A stretch of DNA of 64,000 nt from Actinomycetes bacterium (GTDB lineage Bacteria; Actinomycetota; Actinomycetes; Propionibacteriales; Propionibacteriaceae): contig JAEVYS010000092.1 in NCBI GenBank assembly GCA_023392635.1, positions 1 to 64,000 of the forward strand. The letters are read 5' to 3'. Below the pieces are notes generated by a model that worked only from the letters and a program-made list of their open reading frames with translations, made no database searches and was not told the DNA's origin. The position numbers were made by a program, and so were the translations under genes. This document shows positions 42,440 to 51,764 of the stretch, in pieces; positions within the stretch are counted from its first letter, which is position 1, and each line of letters opens with the position of its first letter.

Positions 42440-43486
42440 CTACTTGGCGGCGCGGAGCGACCGCGCGCCCGGACGGACGACCCGCTTGAGGTCGGTCTCG
42501 GCAGGAGCCTCGCTGAGCGCCTGCTCAACCTCGTCCAGGCCGTACAGGCCCGTGACCAGGGGATCGAGGTCCACCAGCCCGGCCTCGACCAGGCGGATGC
42601 CCAGCGGCCAGGTGTCGGTGTACCGGAAGATCCCGGTCACACTGAGCTCACGGCTGGTGACGATGCCCACCGGCAGCGGGAGGACGTCCTCGCCCATGCC
42701 GACGAGCACGACCTTGCCCGCGGGCTTGACCTGCTTGATGCCGGAGATGATGGCGGGCGTGACACCACAGCAGTCGACGAACGCATCCGCCTCGACGGCC
42801 AGGTACTCCGCCGATCCCGGCTCGACGACGCGCGTCGCACCGTGCTTCAGGGCGATCGCCCGTCGACCCTCGCTCGGCTCGCTGATCACGATGTCGACAG
42901 CGCCGAAGGCGCGGGCCGCCTGGGCAGTGATGATGCCGATCGGGCCACCACCGGCGATCAGGACGGTCGAGCCCGGCCCGATCTCAGCCTTCTTGATGGC
43001 CGCCAGACCGACGGACAGCGGCTCGAGCATCGCGGCGGCGTCGTCACTGATGCTGTCCGGGATCGGGTAGGCGAACTTCGCCTGAATCGTCACGTACTCG
43101 CCGAACGCGCCGTCGATCGGCGGCGTGGCGTAGAACTCCATCCTGGGGCACAGGTTGTACTTGCCGGACATGCAGTACTCGCACTCGCCGCAGGCGCGCT
43201 GCGGCTCGACCGCAACCCGCTGACCGACCCGGGCGGGGTCCACGTCGCCGCCGACGGCGACGATCGTTCCGCCGAGCTCGTGCCCAAGGACGATCGGCTT
43301 CTCGACGACGAAGTCGCCGATGCGCCCGTGCTTGTAGTAGTGCACATCAGAGCCACAGACGCCGACGCTGCCAACCTGCACCAGCACCTCGTCCGCGGCG
43401 GGCTGCGGCACGGGACGCTGCTCGAGCTCCTCGACGCCCACGCCCTTCATCACGCTGACCCACATGTCCATCGGAATCTCGGACAC
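42440..43486 (-). CDS. Zinc-dependent polyol (xylitol/sorbitol-type) dehydrogenase
   Basis: 348 residues. Medium-chain dehydrogenase with catalytic-zinc region VGVCGSDVHYYKHGRIGDFVVEKPIVLGHE, structural-zinc Cys set CGECEYCMSGKYNLC, and NAD-binding VLIAGGGPIGIITAQAARAFGA. VHYYKHGRIGDF is characteristic of the sorbitol/xylitol branch. Oxidises a polyol to a ketose, probably D-xylulose or fructose. GTG 43486 has GAGAGGTGG 4 bases upstream. Last gene of an operon with a xylulokinase-like kinase and an ABC importer. Confidence 0.88.
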   Translation of the reverse strand: MSEIPMDMWVSVMKGVGVEELEQRPVPQPAADEVLVQVGSVGVCGSDVHYYKHGRIGDFVVEKPIVLGHELGGTIVAVGGDVDPARVGQRVAVEPQRACGECEYCMSGKYNLCPRMEFYATPPIDGAFGEYVTIQAKFAYPIPDSISDDAAAMLEPLSVGLAAIKKAEIGPGSTVLIAGGGPIGIITAQAARAFGAVDIVISEPSEGRRAIALKHGATRVVEPGSAEYLAVEADAFVDCCGVTPAIISGIKQVKPAGKVVLVGMGEDVLPLPVGIVTSRELSVTGIFRYTDTWPLGIRLVEAGLVDLDPLVTGLYGLDEVEQALSEAPAETDLKRVVRPGARSLRAAK

Positions 43487-43578
43487 GGTCCCACCTCTCT
43501 GTTCTCGAAAGACGAGCTGGCGCTCGTCGCTGGGTGGTGTGGGGGCTGCGAAGTCTGCGCAGCCCCCACCCCCGACAC

Positions 43579-44586
43579 TCACTTGATGAGGCCGGCCTTC
43601 TTGTACATGTCGACGTACTGCGCGGCATTCGTCGAATCGATCACCGGGGCGTCGATGTCCTTGTCGACCTGCTTCTCCTTGCCGGTGAGCAGGTCGTGCA
43701 CGGCGCTCATGTTGAGCTTGGCGAGGTCGCCCGCGGACTGCAGGGTGGTCGCGGTCATCTTGCCGTCCTGGATGAGGAGGCAGGCCTCAGGCGTGCCGTC
43801 CGTGCCGTAGGCGAGGATCTTGCTCAACTCCGGCTTGGTCTGGGCGGCCTCCAGGGCGCCGGCGGCCATGTTGTCGTTCATGGACACGATCGCGTCGATC
43901 TTCGGGTTGGCGGTGATCCAGTCCTCCATGAGCTTCATCGCCTCGTCCTTGTTCCAGTTGGCGATCTGCTCACCCACGACCTTGACGTCGGGGCGCTTGT
44001 CGAGGAACTCGGCCTGCCAGGCCTTGCGGCGCTCGGTGGCGTGGAAGTTGCCGGCCGGGCCGTTCAGGATGACGACCTTGCCACCCTGGGGGACGTCCTT
44101 GGCCGCACGCATGGCGACACCGGCACCCTGGTCGTAGGGCTTGGCATCGATCGAAGACGCACCCGGGATGTTCGCGATCCGGGCGTTGGTCGTGATCGCG
44201 ATGATGCCGGCCTGGACGATCTTCTCGACGTAGGGACGCTGTGCCTCACCGTTGTTCGGCTGCACGATGATCGCGTTGTACTTGTTCGAGATCGCGTTCT
44301 CGATCAGCGTGTTCTGCTTGTCGTCGTTGGCCTCGCCGTCGAACACGTCCAGCGTCATGTCCGGGTACGCGGCGGCCGCGCTCTTCATCTCGTTGGCCAG
44401 CCACGCCGCGAAGGAGTCGGCCTGTGCACGGGCGATGTAGGCCACGCGGTAGCTCTTGGCGCCCTCGGACGCCGCGCCGCTGGGCGACGTCGATGCCTGA
44501 GGGGTGGTCGCGCAGCCGGCGAAGACCGCGCTGGTGACGGCGATTGCTGCGGCGACCATTGCGCCGCGGCGAGAAAGCTTGCTCAC
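43579..44586 (-). CDS. Sugar ABC transporter substrate-binding lipoprotein
   Basis: 335 residues. Lipobox VFAGC with mature N-terminal Cys, then a Peripla_BP_4 (ribose/xylose-binding-like) fold: YRVAYIARAQADSFAAWLANEMKSAAA, NKYNAIIVQPNNGEA, INGPAG-like VILNGPAGNFHATERRKAW and VSMNDNMAAGALEAAQ. Delivers a sugar or polyol to the permease encoded just upstream. GTG start with GAAAGGA Shine-Dalgarno. Confidence 0.92.
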   Translation of the reverse strand: MSKLSRRGAMVAAAIAVTSAVFAGCATTPQASTSPSGAASEGAKSYRVAYIARAQADSFAAWLANEMKSAAAAYPDMTLDVFDGEANDDKQNTLIENAISNKYNAIIVQPNNGEAQRPYVEKIVQAGIIAITTNARIANIPGASSIDAKPYDQGAGVAMRAAKDVPQGGKVVILNGPAGNFHATERRKAWQAEFLDKRPDVKVVGEQIANWNKDEAMKLMEDWITANPKIDAIVSMNDNMAAGALEAAQTKPELSKILAYGTDGTPEACLLIQDGKMTATTLQSAGDLAKLNMSAVHDLLTGKEKQVDKDIDAPVIDSTNAAQYVDMYKKAGLIK

Positions 44587-44674
44587 TTCTGGTTCCTTTC
44601 GTTGGTACAGCTGGGTGGTTCTTTCTTTGAGGAAATCTGTGGGGGTGGGGGCGCCGCTGGAGTAGCCGCGGGGC

Positions 44675-45688
44675 TCAGTTGTTGCTGACCGGCCTTGTGC
44701 TCTCGGTGGCCTTCTGCGGCCTGGCCGGCTTGTCGTCCTTGAGGATCACGTGCGCCCGCCGGGCCCGCTTGCTGCGGATGTCGTACATCACGGCGATCGC
44801 GATGATGATTCCCTTGGTGATCTGCTGGACGTAGGACTGCACGCCGACGAGGTTCATGATGTTGTTCAGCAGGCCGATGATGAAGGCGCCCGCGAGGGTT
44901 CCCAGGGTCGTTCCGACGCCACCGGTGAAGCTCGTCCCACCGACGACCGCTGAGGTGAGGCCCTCCATCTCGTAGCCCACCGCACCGTTCGGCAGCCCGG
45001 CGTTCACGCGGCTCATGAACAGCACGCCGGCCAGGCCGACGAACGCGCCGTTGAGCACGAACGCCTGGTACTTGGTCCATCGGACGTTGATGCCGGATGC
45101 CCGCGCGGCCACCTCGTTGCCACCGACCGCGTAGATCGCGCGGCCGTACCTGGTCTGCGTCACCAGATAGCCGGTGAGCGCGAGGACAGCGACCAGGAAC
45201 AGCACCGGCACCGGGAGCGGCCCGATCGATCCCTGTCCCAGCCAGGTGAACCCGCCGAGCTGCAGGATGTTCTGGCCGTTCGTGTAGAGCAGGACCGAGC
45301 CCCTGGCCACCATGCCGACCGCGAGGGTGGCGATGAAGGCGGGAACCTCGAAGTTGGCAACCATCACGGCGTTGATCAGGTTGCAGAAGATGCCGATGAA
45401 GATGCCGACGGCGAGGGCGAGCACCAGGCTCCCCGTCGCGCGATAGGTGACTGCCGACATGACGCCGGCCAGCGCGAGCACGGATCCCGCCGAGAGGTCG
45501 ATCATCCCGCAGATGATGAGCATCATCTGGCCGAAGGCCAGGATGGTGGTCACCGTCAGCTGGCGCGGGATGTTCGTCATGTTCTCCGGGCTGAGGAAGT
45601 TCGGGCTCAGGAACGAACTCCCGATGAACATGGCGAACAGGACCAGGTAGATCGAGAACCGGTTGAGGTTCAGCTTTGCAAGATTCAT
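44675..45688 (-). CDS. Sugar ABC transporter permease (RbsC-like)
   Basis: 337 residues, eight to ten membrane helices. LVLFAMFIGSSFLSPNFLSPENMTNIPRQL, MIDLSAGSVLALAGV and the EAA-like loop GRAIYAVGGNEVAARASGINV are typical of the ribose/xylose BPD-transport family. A Lys/Arg-rich tail (RSKRARRAHVILKDDKPARPQKATE) extends beyond the usual end. Confidence 0.93.
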   Translation of the reverse strand: MNLAKLNLNRFSIYLVLFAMFIGSSFLSPNFLSPENMTNIPRQLTVTTILAFGQMMLIICGMIDLSAGSVLALAGVMSAVTYRATGSLVLALAVGIFIGIFCNLINAVMVANFEVPAFIATLAVGMVARGSVLLYTNGQNILQLGGFTWLGQGSIGPLPVPVLFLVAVLALTGYLVTQTRYGRAIYAVGGNEVAARASGINVRWTKYQAFVLNGAFVGLAGVLFMSRVNAGLPNGAVGYEMEGLTSAVVGGTSFTGGVGTTLGTLAGAFIIGLLNNIMNLVGVQSYVQQITKGIIIAIAVMYDIRSKRARRAHVILKDDKPARPQKATESTRPVSNN

Positions 45689-45694
45689 CAGATG

Positions 45695-47194
45695 TCACCC
45701 CTGGTGCGAGATTTCACTCATCGCGTATTTGAGAATGGTTTCCTGGCTGAATTGCTCCCGGGTCAGTTCGCCCGTGAGCCGCCCGGCGGACATGACGTAG
45801 ATCCGGTCGCACATGCCGATGAGCTCGGGGAGCTCGGAGGAGATCATCAGCAAGCCCTTGCCCTGCCGGGCGAGGTCAGTCATGAGCCGGTAGATCTCGA
45901 ACTTGGCGCCGACGTCGATGCCACGCGTCGGCTCGTCGAGGAGGAGCACCTCGGGGTCGGTGAGGAGCCACTTCGCGAGGAGGACCTTCTGCTGGTTGCC
46001 TCCGCTGAGCGACTGGATCATCGTGTCGTTGCCCGGAGCCTTCACCGCCATCGCCCTGAAGTACTCAGTGACCAGGCCGTCCTCCACCTGGCGATGGGCC
46101 CGGCCGCCGTAGACCACCTTGTGCAGGCTCGCGATCGTGGCGTTCGTGCGGATGGACAGCACGGGGAGGATGCCCATCAGGCGTCGGTCCTCCGGCAGCA
46201 TCGCGATGCCGTTGCGGATGGCGTCGCGGGGGCTGCTGATCGACACCTTGGTCCCGTTGACGAGGATCTCCCCCGAGTCGTGCGGGTCCAGCCCGAAGAT
46301 CGACTGCACGGCTTCGCTCCGGCCGGCGCCGACCAGGCCGGCCAGTCCGACGATCTCGCCGCTGTGGACGCGCATCGAGATGTCGGTGAAGACGTGCTCG
46401 CGGTGCAGGTCGCGGACCTCGAGGACCGTGTCACCGATCGGCAGGTGTTCCTTGGGGTACTGGTTGTCCAGCTTGCGCCCGACCATCCGGGAGATGACGT
46501 CGTCGAGGGTCAGGTCGGAGGCCCTGTCGGTGCTGACCACGGCGCCGTCGCGGAGGATCGTGATGTCGTCGGCGATCCTGAAGACCTCGTCCATCTTGTG
46601 CGAGATGTAGACGATGGACACGCCCTCGCTCCGCAGCAGGTCGATCTTGGCAAACAGGTTCTCCACGTCCCGCTGCGCGATCGCCGAGGTGGGCTCGTCC
46701 ATGATCAGGACGTCGGCCTTGTGGTAGACCGCACGCAGGATCTCGAGCATCTGCACGTCGGAGACGGTGAGCGTGTTGAGCTTCTGGTCGATCGAGTACG
46801 GCAGCCCCTCGCGCTTGAGGATGGCCTCGGCCTCGCTGCGGACGAAGCTCCAGTCGACCCGGGGGCCCTTGCGCGGCAGGCGACCGAGGAAGAAGTTCTC
46901 GGCGACCGTCATGTGCGGGACGTAGTTGAGTTCCTGGGCGATCATGGCGATCCCGTGCTCGCGGGCCTGGATCGGCGTCTTGATCGTGACCGGCTCGTCG
47001 TCGATGTAGAGCTGGCCGGCGTCGGGCTGGTAGAGGCCGTTGACGATCTTCATCAGCGTCGACTTGCCGGCGCCGTTCTCCCCGCACAGCGCGTGCACGG
47101 TGCCCTTGCGGACGGCGAACGTCACATTGTTCAGCGCACGGACGCCCGGGAAGGACTTCTCCACGCCTTCAACGCGCAGCTTGTACTGGCTCAC
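45695..47194 (-). CDS. Sugar ABC transporter ATP-binding protein (RbsA/XylG-like)
   Basis: 499 residues with two ABC domains. First: Walker A GENGAGKST, Walker B LIMDEPTSAI, degenerate signature (LTVSDVQMLEI). Second: a Walker A-like GLVGAGRSEA that lacks the Lys, signature LSGGNQQKV and LLLDEPTRGID. One working and one degenerate site is normal for this family. GTG start behind GGAGGA. Confidence 0.95.
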   Translation of the reverse strand: MSQYKLRVEGVEKSFPGVRALNNVTFAVRKGTVHALCGENGAGKSTLMKIVNGLYQPDAGQLYIDDEPVTIKTPIQAREHGIAMIAQELNYVPHMTVAENFFLGRLPRKGPRVDWSFVRSEAEAILKREGLPYSIDQKLNTLTVSDVQMLEILRAVYHKADVLIMDEPTSAIAQRDVENLFAKIDLLRSEGVSIVYISHKMDEVFRIADDITILRDGAVVSTDRASDLTLDDVISRMVGRKLDNQYPKEHLPIGDTVLEVRDLHREHVFTDISMRVHSGEIVGLAGLVGAGRSEAVQSIFGLDPHDSGEILVNGTKVSISSPRDAIRNGIAMLPEDRRLMGILPVLSIRTNATIASLHKVVYGGRAHRQVEDGLVTEYFRAMAVKAPGNDTMIQSLSGGNQQKVLLAKWLLTDPEVLLLDEPTRGIDVGAKFEIYRLMTDLARQGKGLLMISSELPELIGMCDRIYVMSAGRLTGELTREQFSQETILKYAMSEISHQG

Positions 47195-47271
47195 TGTGGT
47201 CCTCCTCTCCGCCCGTGGTCGCGGTGGGATCGGTCATGCGTCATTTCCTCGCGCTCCCGTGTGCCACGGGC

Positions 47272-48708
47272 TCAGCTCGCCCGGCTGGCGACGAGGTGGC
47301 AGGTCTCCTGGTAGCGCTCCTGAATGGCCGGGTCGTGGTCCCCCATGAACTCCGACGCCATCCGGGGAACCCAGTTCGGCGGTTGCTCACCGCCGGCCAG
47401 AACCCACGCCGCCTGTCGGGCGGCACCGTCGGCCACGTACTCGCCGCGCTCGGGGACGATCACCGGCAGGTCGAGGACCGACGGGGCGATTCGCCGTACG
47501 GCCTCACTCTGGGCGCCGCCGCCGATGAGCCGGACGCCGGTCACCTGTACGCCGATGGCGCGCATGGCGCGGATGCCCTCGCCGACGCCGCAGAGCATGC
47601 CTTCGACGGCCGCCCTGGCGATGTTGGCCGGGGTGAGGTTCGACAGCCGGATGCCGTGAAGGGCGCCGGTGGCGTCCGGCAGGTTGGGGCTGCGTTCACC
47701 TTCGAGGTACGGCACGCACACCAGCCCCTCGGCGCCGGGTGGCGCGGAGAGGGCCAGCTGGCTGAACCGGGCGTGGTCGACTCCGAGGAGGCCGGCGAAC
47801 ACGTCGAGCACCCGGGAGGCGTTCAGCGTGCACACCAGCGGCAGGAAGTTGCCGGTCGCATCGGCGAAGCCGGTGACCAGTCCGGACGGGTCGTGCGTGG
47901 GTTCGGTGCTGACCAGGGACACGACGCCGGAGGTGCCCAGTGACATCGCCACCTGGCCGGGCTCCAGGCCGAGGCCAAGGGCAGCACCGGCGTTGTCGCC
48001 GCAGCCGGGCCCGAGAAGGATCTCCCGACCGTCGAGGAGCACGGTTCCCATCGGCTCGTGCGGCCCGAGGATCTTGGGGAGAGCCAGCGGACGGCTGTCT
48101 CCGATCGCGCGGGCCACGATGTCCTCGCGGTAGCTGCTGGTGGCCGGGTCGAAGTAGCCGGTGCCGGATGCGTCCGAGCGGTCCGTGGACAGCGTCTCGA
48201 GGTCGTGGCCCATGAGCTTCCAGCTGATCCAGTCGTGGGGCAGTGCCACCGCGACCGTCCGGGCCAGGTTCTGCGGTTCGGACCGGGCGAGCCAGCGGAG
48301 CTTCGACACCGTGATGGATGCGACCGGCACAACGCCGGTCGCGTCGGCCCACACCTGGCGTCCGCGCTCGATGTCGCCGTCGCCGCTCTCGGCGATCAGG
48401 TCGTCGGCGTCCTTCGCCGAACGCGTGTCGTTCCACAGGATGGCGTTCCGCACGACCCGCCCGCGCTCATCGAGAGCGACCATGCCGTGCTGCTGGCCCC
48501 CGATCGCCATCGCCCGGACGTCCTCGAGGCCGCCGGCCTGCCGGATGGCCTCCTGGAGCGCGCGCATCCAGATCTCGGGATCGACTTCGGTCCCGCTGGC
48601 ATGCCTCGCCACTCCCGAGCGCAGGAGCGTGCCGCTCTCCGCGTCCCGGATCATGACCTTGCACGACTGCGTGGACGAGTCCACCCCCGCCACCAAGGTT
48701 CGCTTCAT
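47272..48708 (-). CDS. xylB: FGGY carbohydrate kinase, probable xylulokinase
   Basis: 478 residues. Kinase start [64 protein letters not shown] and [16 protein letters not shown] all match XylB. Phosphorylates a ketose, most likely D-xylulose. First gene of the operon kinase-ABC-dehydrogenase. No xylose isomerase is present, so xylulose would come from a pentitol through the dehydrogenase. Confidence 0.87.
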   Translation of the reverse strand: MKRTLVAGVDSSTQSCKVMIRDAESGTLLRSGVARHASGTEVDPEIWMRALQEAIRQAGGLEDVRAMAIGGQQHGMVALDERGRVVRNAILWNDTRSAKDADDLIAESGDGDIERGRQVWADATGVVPVASITVSKLRWLARSEPQNLARTVAVALPHDWISWKLMGHDLETLSTDRSDASGTGYFDPATSSYREDIVARAIGDSRPLALPKILGPHEPMGTVLLDGREILLGPGCGDNAGAALGLGLEPGQVAMSLGTSGVVSLVSTEPTHDPSGLVTGFADATGNFLPLVCTLNASRVLDVFAGLLGVDHARFSQLALSAPPGAEGLVCVPYLEGERSPNLPDATGALHGIRLSNLTPANIARAAVEGMLCGVGEGIRAMRAIGVQVTGVRLIGGGAQSEAVRRIAPSVLDLPVIVPERGEYVADGAARQAAWVLAGGEQPPNWVPRMASEFMGDHDPAIQERYQETCHLVASRAS

Positions 48709-48722
48709 CGCGGTCCCTTCAT

Positions 48723-48736
48723 CAACAGCTTTGTTG
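48723..48736. promoter_or_regulatory. CAACA-TGTTG palindrome at the kinase start
   Basis: CAACA (48723-48727), GCTT, TGTTG (48732-48736), perfect 5-base arms, 15 bases upstream of the kinase start. Candidate repressor site. Confidence 0.35.
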
Positions 48737-48758
48737 CCGGAATCAACTTAAGGCAGCT

Positions 48759-48793
48759 CGAACTATGTTCGTCAAGTCAACCAACCGTCAAGT
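48759..48793. promoter_or_regulatory. Divergent promoter/operator of the polyol operon and ROK gene
   Basis: A perfect 13-bp palindrome CGAACTATGTTCG (48759-48771) abuts two direct copies of CGTCAAGT at 48770-48777 and 48786-48793, 16 bp apart. On the minus strand TTGACG/TTGACT in this stretch can serve as -35 for the kinase operon. The 208-base gap between the two start codons holds no gene. ROK repressors bind such sites, so this is the likely control point. Confidence 0.45.
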
Positions 48794-48916
48794 TGTCGGC
48801 TGAGCATCTTCCTCCGACTAGGGAGTGGTTGATGGCATGGGCGGACATAAGTGCAGTCCGCAACATTGGGCTGAGACGGCATACACTTGCGTCAGGATCT
48901 ATCAACGAGGAGAACC

Positions 48917-50191
48917 GTGAGTGTCGGCGGGCTCAGCCAAGCGGCCGCTGCCGGCTCCGGGGCGAGTTCCTACTCGCTTCGGCAGCACAATCTGTCTCTG
49001 CTGGCGTTGGCAGTCGCCCAGGCGCCGTCACCGCTGTCGCGCGCCGACCTCGCCGCGGCCACCGGCCTCAACCGTTCGACCCTCACCCGACTCGCCGAGC
49101 ACCTCCTCGCGCAGGGCATCGTCGTGGAGCGCGGGGCGCGGGCCGCCCTGACCGGCAGGCCCTCGGTGCCGCTCCACCCCGCACCACACACCTACGTCGC
49201 GGTGGGCGCCGAGATCGCCCCGGAGTACCTCGAGCTCTGCGTCGTCGACCTGACCGGTTCGATCCTCGTCGAGCGTCACCACGAGTTCGCGGTCGGGCTG
49301 CCACAACGCGCATCGCTGCTGGCGGAGTTCGCCCACACGGTCAACGAGTTGCAGAAGCAGGTCACGGCGTCCGGGATGGTGCTCGTCGGGGTCTCCTGCG
49401 GGCTGCCGGGGCTCGTCGACTCCGACGGCTACCTGCACCTCGCGCCGAACCTCGGCTGGCGCGACGTCGATCTGAAGGCGGCCGTGCGCGACAGCGGCAC
49501 GGACCTCGACGTGACGTTCCACAACTCCGCCGGCCTGGCGGCCTATGCCGAGACCCGCGCCCGCAGCCGGCGTGGACAGCCGCTGGAGGACTTCCTCTTC
49601 GTCACCGGGTCCTCCGGCATCGGATCGGCCCTCGTGCGCCGGGGAGAGGTGGAGAACGGCACCCGGGGCTGGGCCGGGGAACTCGGCCACATCGTCGTGC
49701 CGGACGCGGAGGGATTGTGCTCCTGCGGAGCGCGCGGATGCCTGGAGACCGTGGCATCCCACGACGCGATTCTGGAGAACGCCGGTTTCGGCCGCTCGGC
49801 GCCTCTGGGCAAGCTGTTCGCGGCCCTGAGCAGGGGGGATCGGCGCGCATCCGACTCCGTCCGCCTGGCCGGACGCGCTCTCGGCACCGCGCTGTCGTCC
49901 TACCTGAACCTCGTCGACACCCCGGTCGTGGTGCTGGGGAGCCTCCTCGAGCGCCTCTACGCGCATCTGGCGCCCGAGATCGAGCAGGCACTGAGCCAGC
50001 ATGTGCTGAGCCACGGCTGGGCGCCGGTTCAGATCTCGAGGGCCACCGCGGGCCCGCACATGGTCAGCGAGGGCGCGGCGTGGCAGGTGCTCATGAACTT
50101 CCTCCAGCGCCCGGACGAGTGGCGGCACCTCGCTGACGGAGCCCTCACCTACTACTCGGTGGATGAGACCCCGGAGGTCACCGTCGAGTGA
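48917..50191 (+). CDS. ROK family transcriptional repressor (XylR/NagC-like)
   Basis: 424 residues. N-terminal winged HTH (NLSLLALAVAQAPSPLSRADLAAATGLNRSTLTRLAEHLLAQGIV) and a ROK sugar-kinase-like domain with GVSCGLPGLVDSDG, the FHNSAGLAAYAE region, SSGIGSALVRRGE and the zinc motif CSCGARGCLETVAS. ROK repressors leave DNA on binding a sugar or its phosphate. GTG 48917 has GAGGAG 4 bases upstream. Divergent from the polyol operon, which it probably represses. Confidence 0.9.
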   Translation: MSVGGLSQAAAAGSGASSYSLRQHNLSLLALAVAQAPSPLSRADLAAATGLNRSTLTRLAEHLLAQGIVVERGARAALTGRPSVPLHPAPHTYVAVGAEIAPEYLELCVVDLTGSILVERHHEFAVGLPQRASLLAEFAHTVNELQKQVTASGMVLVGVSCGLPGLVDSDGYLHLAPNLGWRDVDLKAAVRDSGTDLDVTFHNSAGLAAYAETRARSRRGQPLEDFLFVTGSSGIGSALVRRGEVENGTRGWAGELGHIVVPDAEGLCSCGARGCLETVASHDAILENAGFGRSAPLGKLFAALSRGDRRASDSVRLAGRALGTALSSYLNLVDTPVVVLGSLLERLYAHLAPEIEQALSQHVLSHGWAPVQISRATAGPHMVSEGAAWQVLMNFLQRPDEWRHLADGALTYYSVDETPEVTVE

Positions 50192-50209
50192 GCGGGGCGG
50201 CGGCGGCCC

Positions 50210-50236
50210 GGGAATGCCGCGGGCGTCTGCGCGGTT
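50210..50236 (+). promoter_or_regulatory. SigR/SigH-type promoter of trxBA
   Basis: GGGAAT (50210-50215), 18 bases, GTT (50234-50236) matches the consensus GGAAT-N18-GTT of the thiol-oxidative-stress ECF sigma factor (SigR in Streptomyces, SigH in Mycobacterium). It lies 68 bases before trxB. A housekeeping-like TAAGGT sits at about 50264-50269. Confidence 0.65.
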
Positions 50237-50303
50237 ACGCGGGAAGAAGCAACCGTGGTGCCGGTAAGGTTGGCACCCTCCCGAATCGCCTGCGAGGAAC
50301 CCC

Positions 50304-51275
50304 ATGTCCGAGACCCGTGAGGTCATCATCATCGGCTCCGGCCCGTCCGGTTATGCGGCCGCGATCTACACCGCTCGCGCCGGCCTGAAGCCCCTCGTGT
50401 TCGAGGGAGCGCTGGCTGCCGGCGGCGCCCTCATGAACACCACAGAGGTCGAGAACTACCCCGGCTTCACCGACGGCATCATGGGCCCGGACCTGATGCT
50501 GGCCATGCGTGCCCAGGCGGAACGCTTCGGCGCGGAGATCCTCACCGACGACGTCACCTCGGTCGACCTCATGGGCCAGGTCAAGCGGGTCACCGACGCC
50601 GAGGGCAACGAGTACTCCGCCCACGCGGTGATCCTGGCGATGGGCTCTGGCTACCGGAAGCTCGGCCTGCCGGCGGAGGAGAAGTTCAGCGGACGCGGCG
50701 TCTCGTGGTGCGCGACCTGCGACGGGTTCTTCTTCCGTGACAAGGACATCGCGGTCGTCGGCGGGGGCGACTCGGCGCTGGAGGAGGCCACCTTCCTCAC
50801 CCGGTTCGCCAACTCCGTGACCCTGATCCACCGCCGCGACGAGCTGCGCGGCTCGAAGATCATGGTCGACCGTGCGATGGCCGACCCGAAGATCCGGTTC
50901 GCCTGGAATTCGGTCGTGACCGATCTGGTGGGCGAGCAGGGCCTGAGTGGCATCGTGCTCACCGACACCGTCACCGGGACCACCCGTGAACTGCCCGCCC
51001 AGGGGCTCTTCGTCGCCATCGGCCACGACCCGCGCTCCGAGATCGTCCGGGGCCAGGTCGAGGTCGACGCCGCCGGCTACGTCGTCGTGGATGCCCCGAG
51101 CACCCGCACCAACGTCCCCGGCGTGTTCGCGGCCGGCGACCTCGTCGACCACACCTATCGGCAGGCCATCACCGCTGCCGGCACGGGCTGTGCGGCCGCC
51201 CTGGATGCCGAGCGCTACCTCGCGGCGCTGTCGGACGCAGCCACTAGCCTCACCCCCGAACCCGCCAACGCGTAA
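50304..51275 (+). CDS. trxB: Thioredoxin reductase
   Basis: 323 residues. FAD site [28 protein letters not shown], redox pair C136-A-T-C139 (WCATCDGFF), NADPH site [18 protein letters not shown] and the C-terminal [34 protein letters not shown]. Reduces thioredoxin with NADPH. trxA follows after 12 bases. The pair sits in the expected place near oriC. Confidence 0.97.
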   Translation: MSETREVIIIGSGPSGYAAAIYTARAGLKPLVFEGALAAGGALMNTTEVENYPGFTDGIMGPDLMLAMRAQAERFGAEILTDDVTSVDLMGQVKRVTDAEGNEYSAHAVILAMGSGYRKLGLPAEEKFSGRGVSWCATCDGFFFRDKDIAVVGGGDSALEEATFLTRFANSVTLIHRRDELRGSKIMVDRAMADPKIRFAWNSVVTDLVGEQGLSGIVLTDTVTGTTRELPAQGLFVAIGHDPRSEIVRGQVEVDAAGYVVVDAPSTRTNVPGVFAAGDLVDHTYRQAITAAGTGCAAALDAERYLAALSDAATSLTPEPANA

Positions 51276-51287
51276 GGAGTCCCACCC

Positions 51288-51611
51288 ATGGCGAATGTTG
51301 CCGACGTCACCGACGCCACCTTCGGCGAACTGGTGCTGAAGTCGTCCAAGCCGGTCGTCATCGACTACTGGGCCGACTGGTGCGCACCGTGCAAGCAGTT
51401 GTCGCCGATCATCGACGAGCTCGCCCGCGACTACGGCGACAAGGTGACCTTCCTGAAGCTGGACACCAACGAGAACACGCAGGTGCCCACCCAGCAGGGC
51501 GTTCTCGGCCTGCCGACCATCCAGGTGTTCGTGGGTGGCGAGGTGGTGAAGTCGCTGACCGGCGCCAAGCCCAAGTCGGTGCTGCTGCGCGCCATCGAGG
51601 AATACCTCTGA
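51288..51611 (+). CDS. trxA: Thioredoxin
   Basis: 107 residues with active site W31-C32-A-P-C35, VVIDYWADWCAPC before it and VLGLPTIQVFVGGEVV with the cis-Pro after. Main thiol-disulfide carrier. Co-transcribed with trxB. Confidence 0.97.
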   Translation: MANVADVTDATFGELVLKSSKPVVIDYWADWCAPCKQLSPIIDELARDYGDKVTFLKLDTNENTQVPTQQGVLGLPTIQVFVGGEVVKSLTGAKPKSVLLRAIEEYL

Positions 51612-51626
51612 GCTGACCCGCCCGAG

Positions 51627-51655
51627 AGCCCCCGGCCGATGACGCCGGGGGCTTT
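51627..51655 (+). terminator. Rho-independent terminator after trxA
   Basis: AGCCCCCGGC (51627-51636) and GCCGGGGGCT (51644-51653), 10-bp stem with 7-base loop and TTTCGCTTT after it. Confidence 0.8.
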
Positions 51656-51684
51656 CGCTTTGCCGACCGGCCCCCGGCCCTCCA

Positions 51685-51752
51685 CAGCCGCCCCCGATGT
51701 TCACGTCCGCCCCCGAGATTTCGAGGGCGTTCGTGATTCTCGGGGGCGTTTG
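51685..51752. repeat. 68-bp palindromic repeat, copy 2
   Basis: Same length as the element at 7993-8060 and aligns with no gaps. The outer arms read CAGCCGCCCCCGA and, on the right, TCGGGGGCGTTTG, so symmetry is slightly decayed; the inner CCGCCCCCGA and TCGAGGGCG units are also kept. It lies between the convergent trxA and HxlR genes. Confidence 0.75.
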
Positions 51753-51764
51753 CGGCCGAAGGCG

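Noticed and set aside
47256..47270. Hairpin CCCGTG-TGC-CACGGG between the kinase and the ABC ATPase gene as a terminator
   Set aside because: Only a 6-bp stem, no T tract, and the genes on both sides read in the same direction in an evident operon; more likely an mRNA processing or attenuating structure, if anything.
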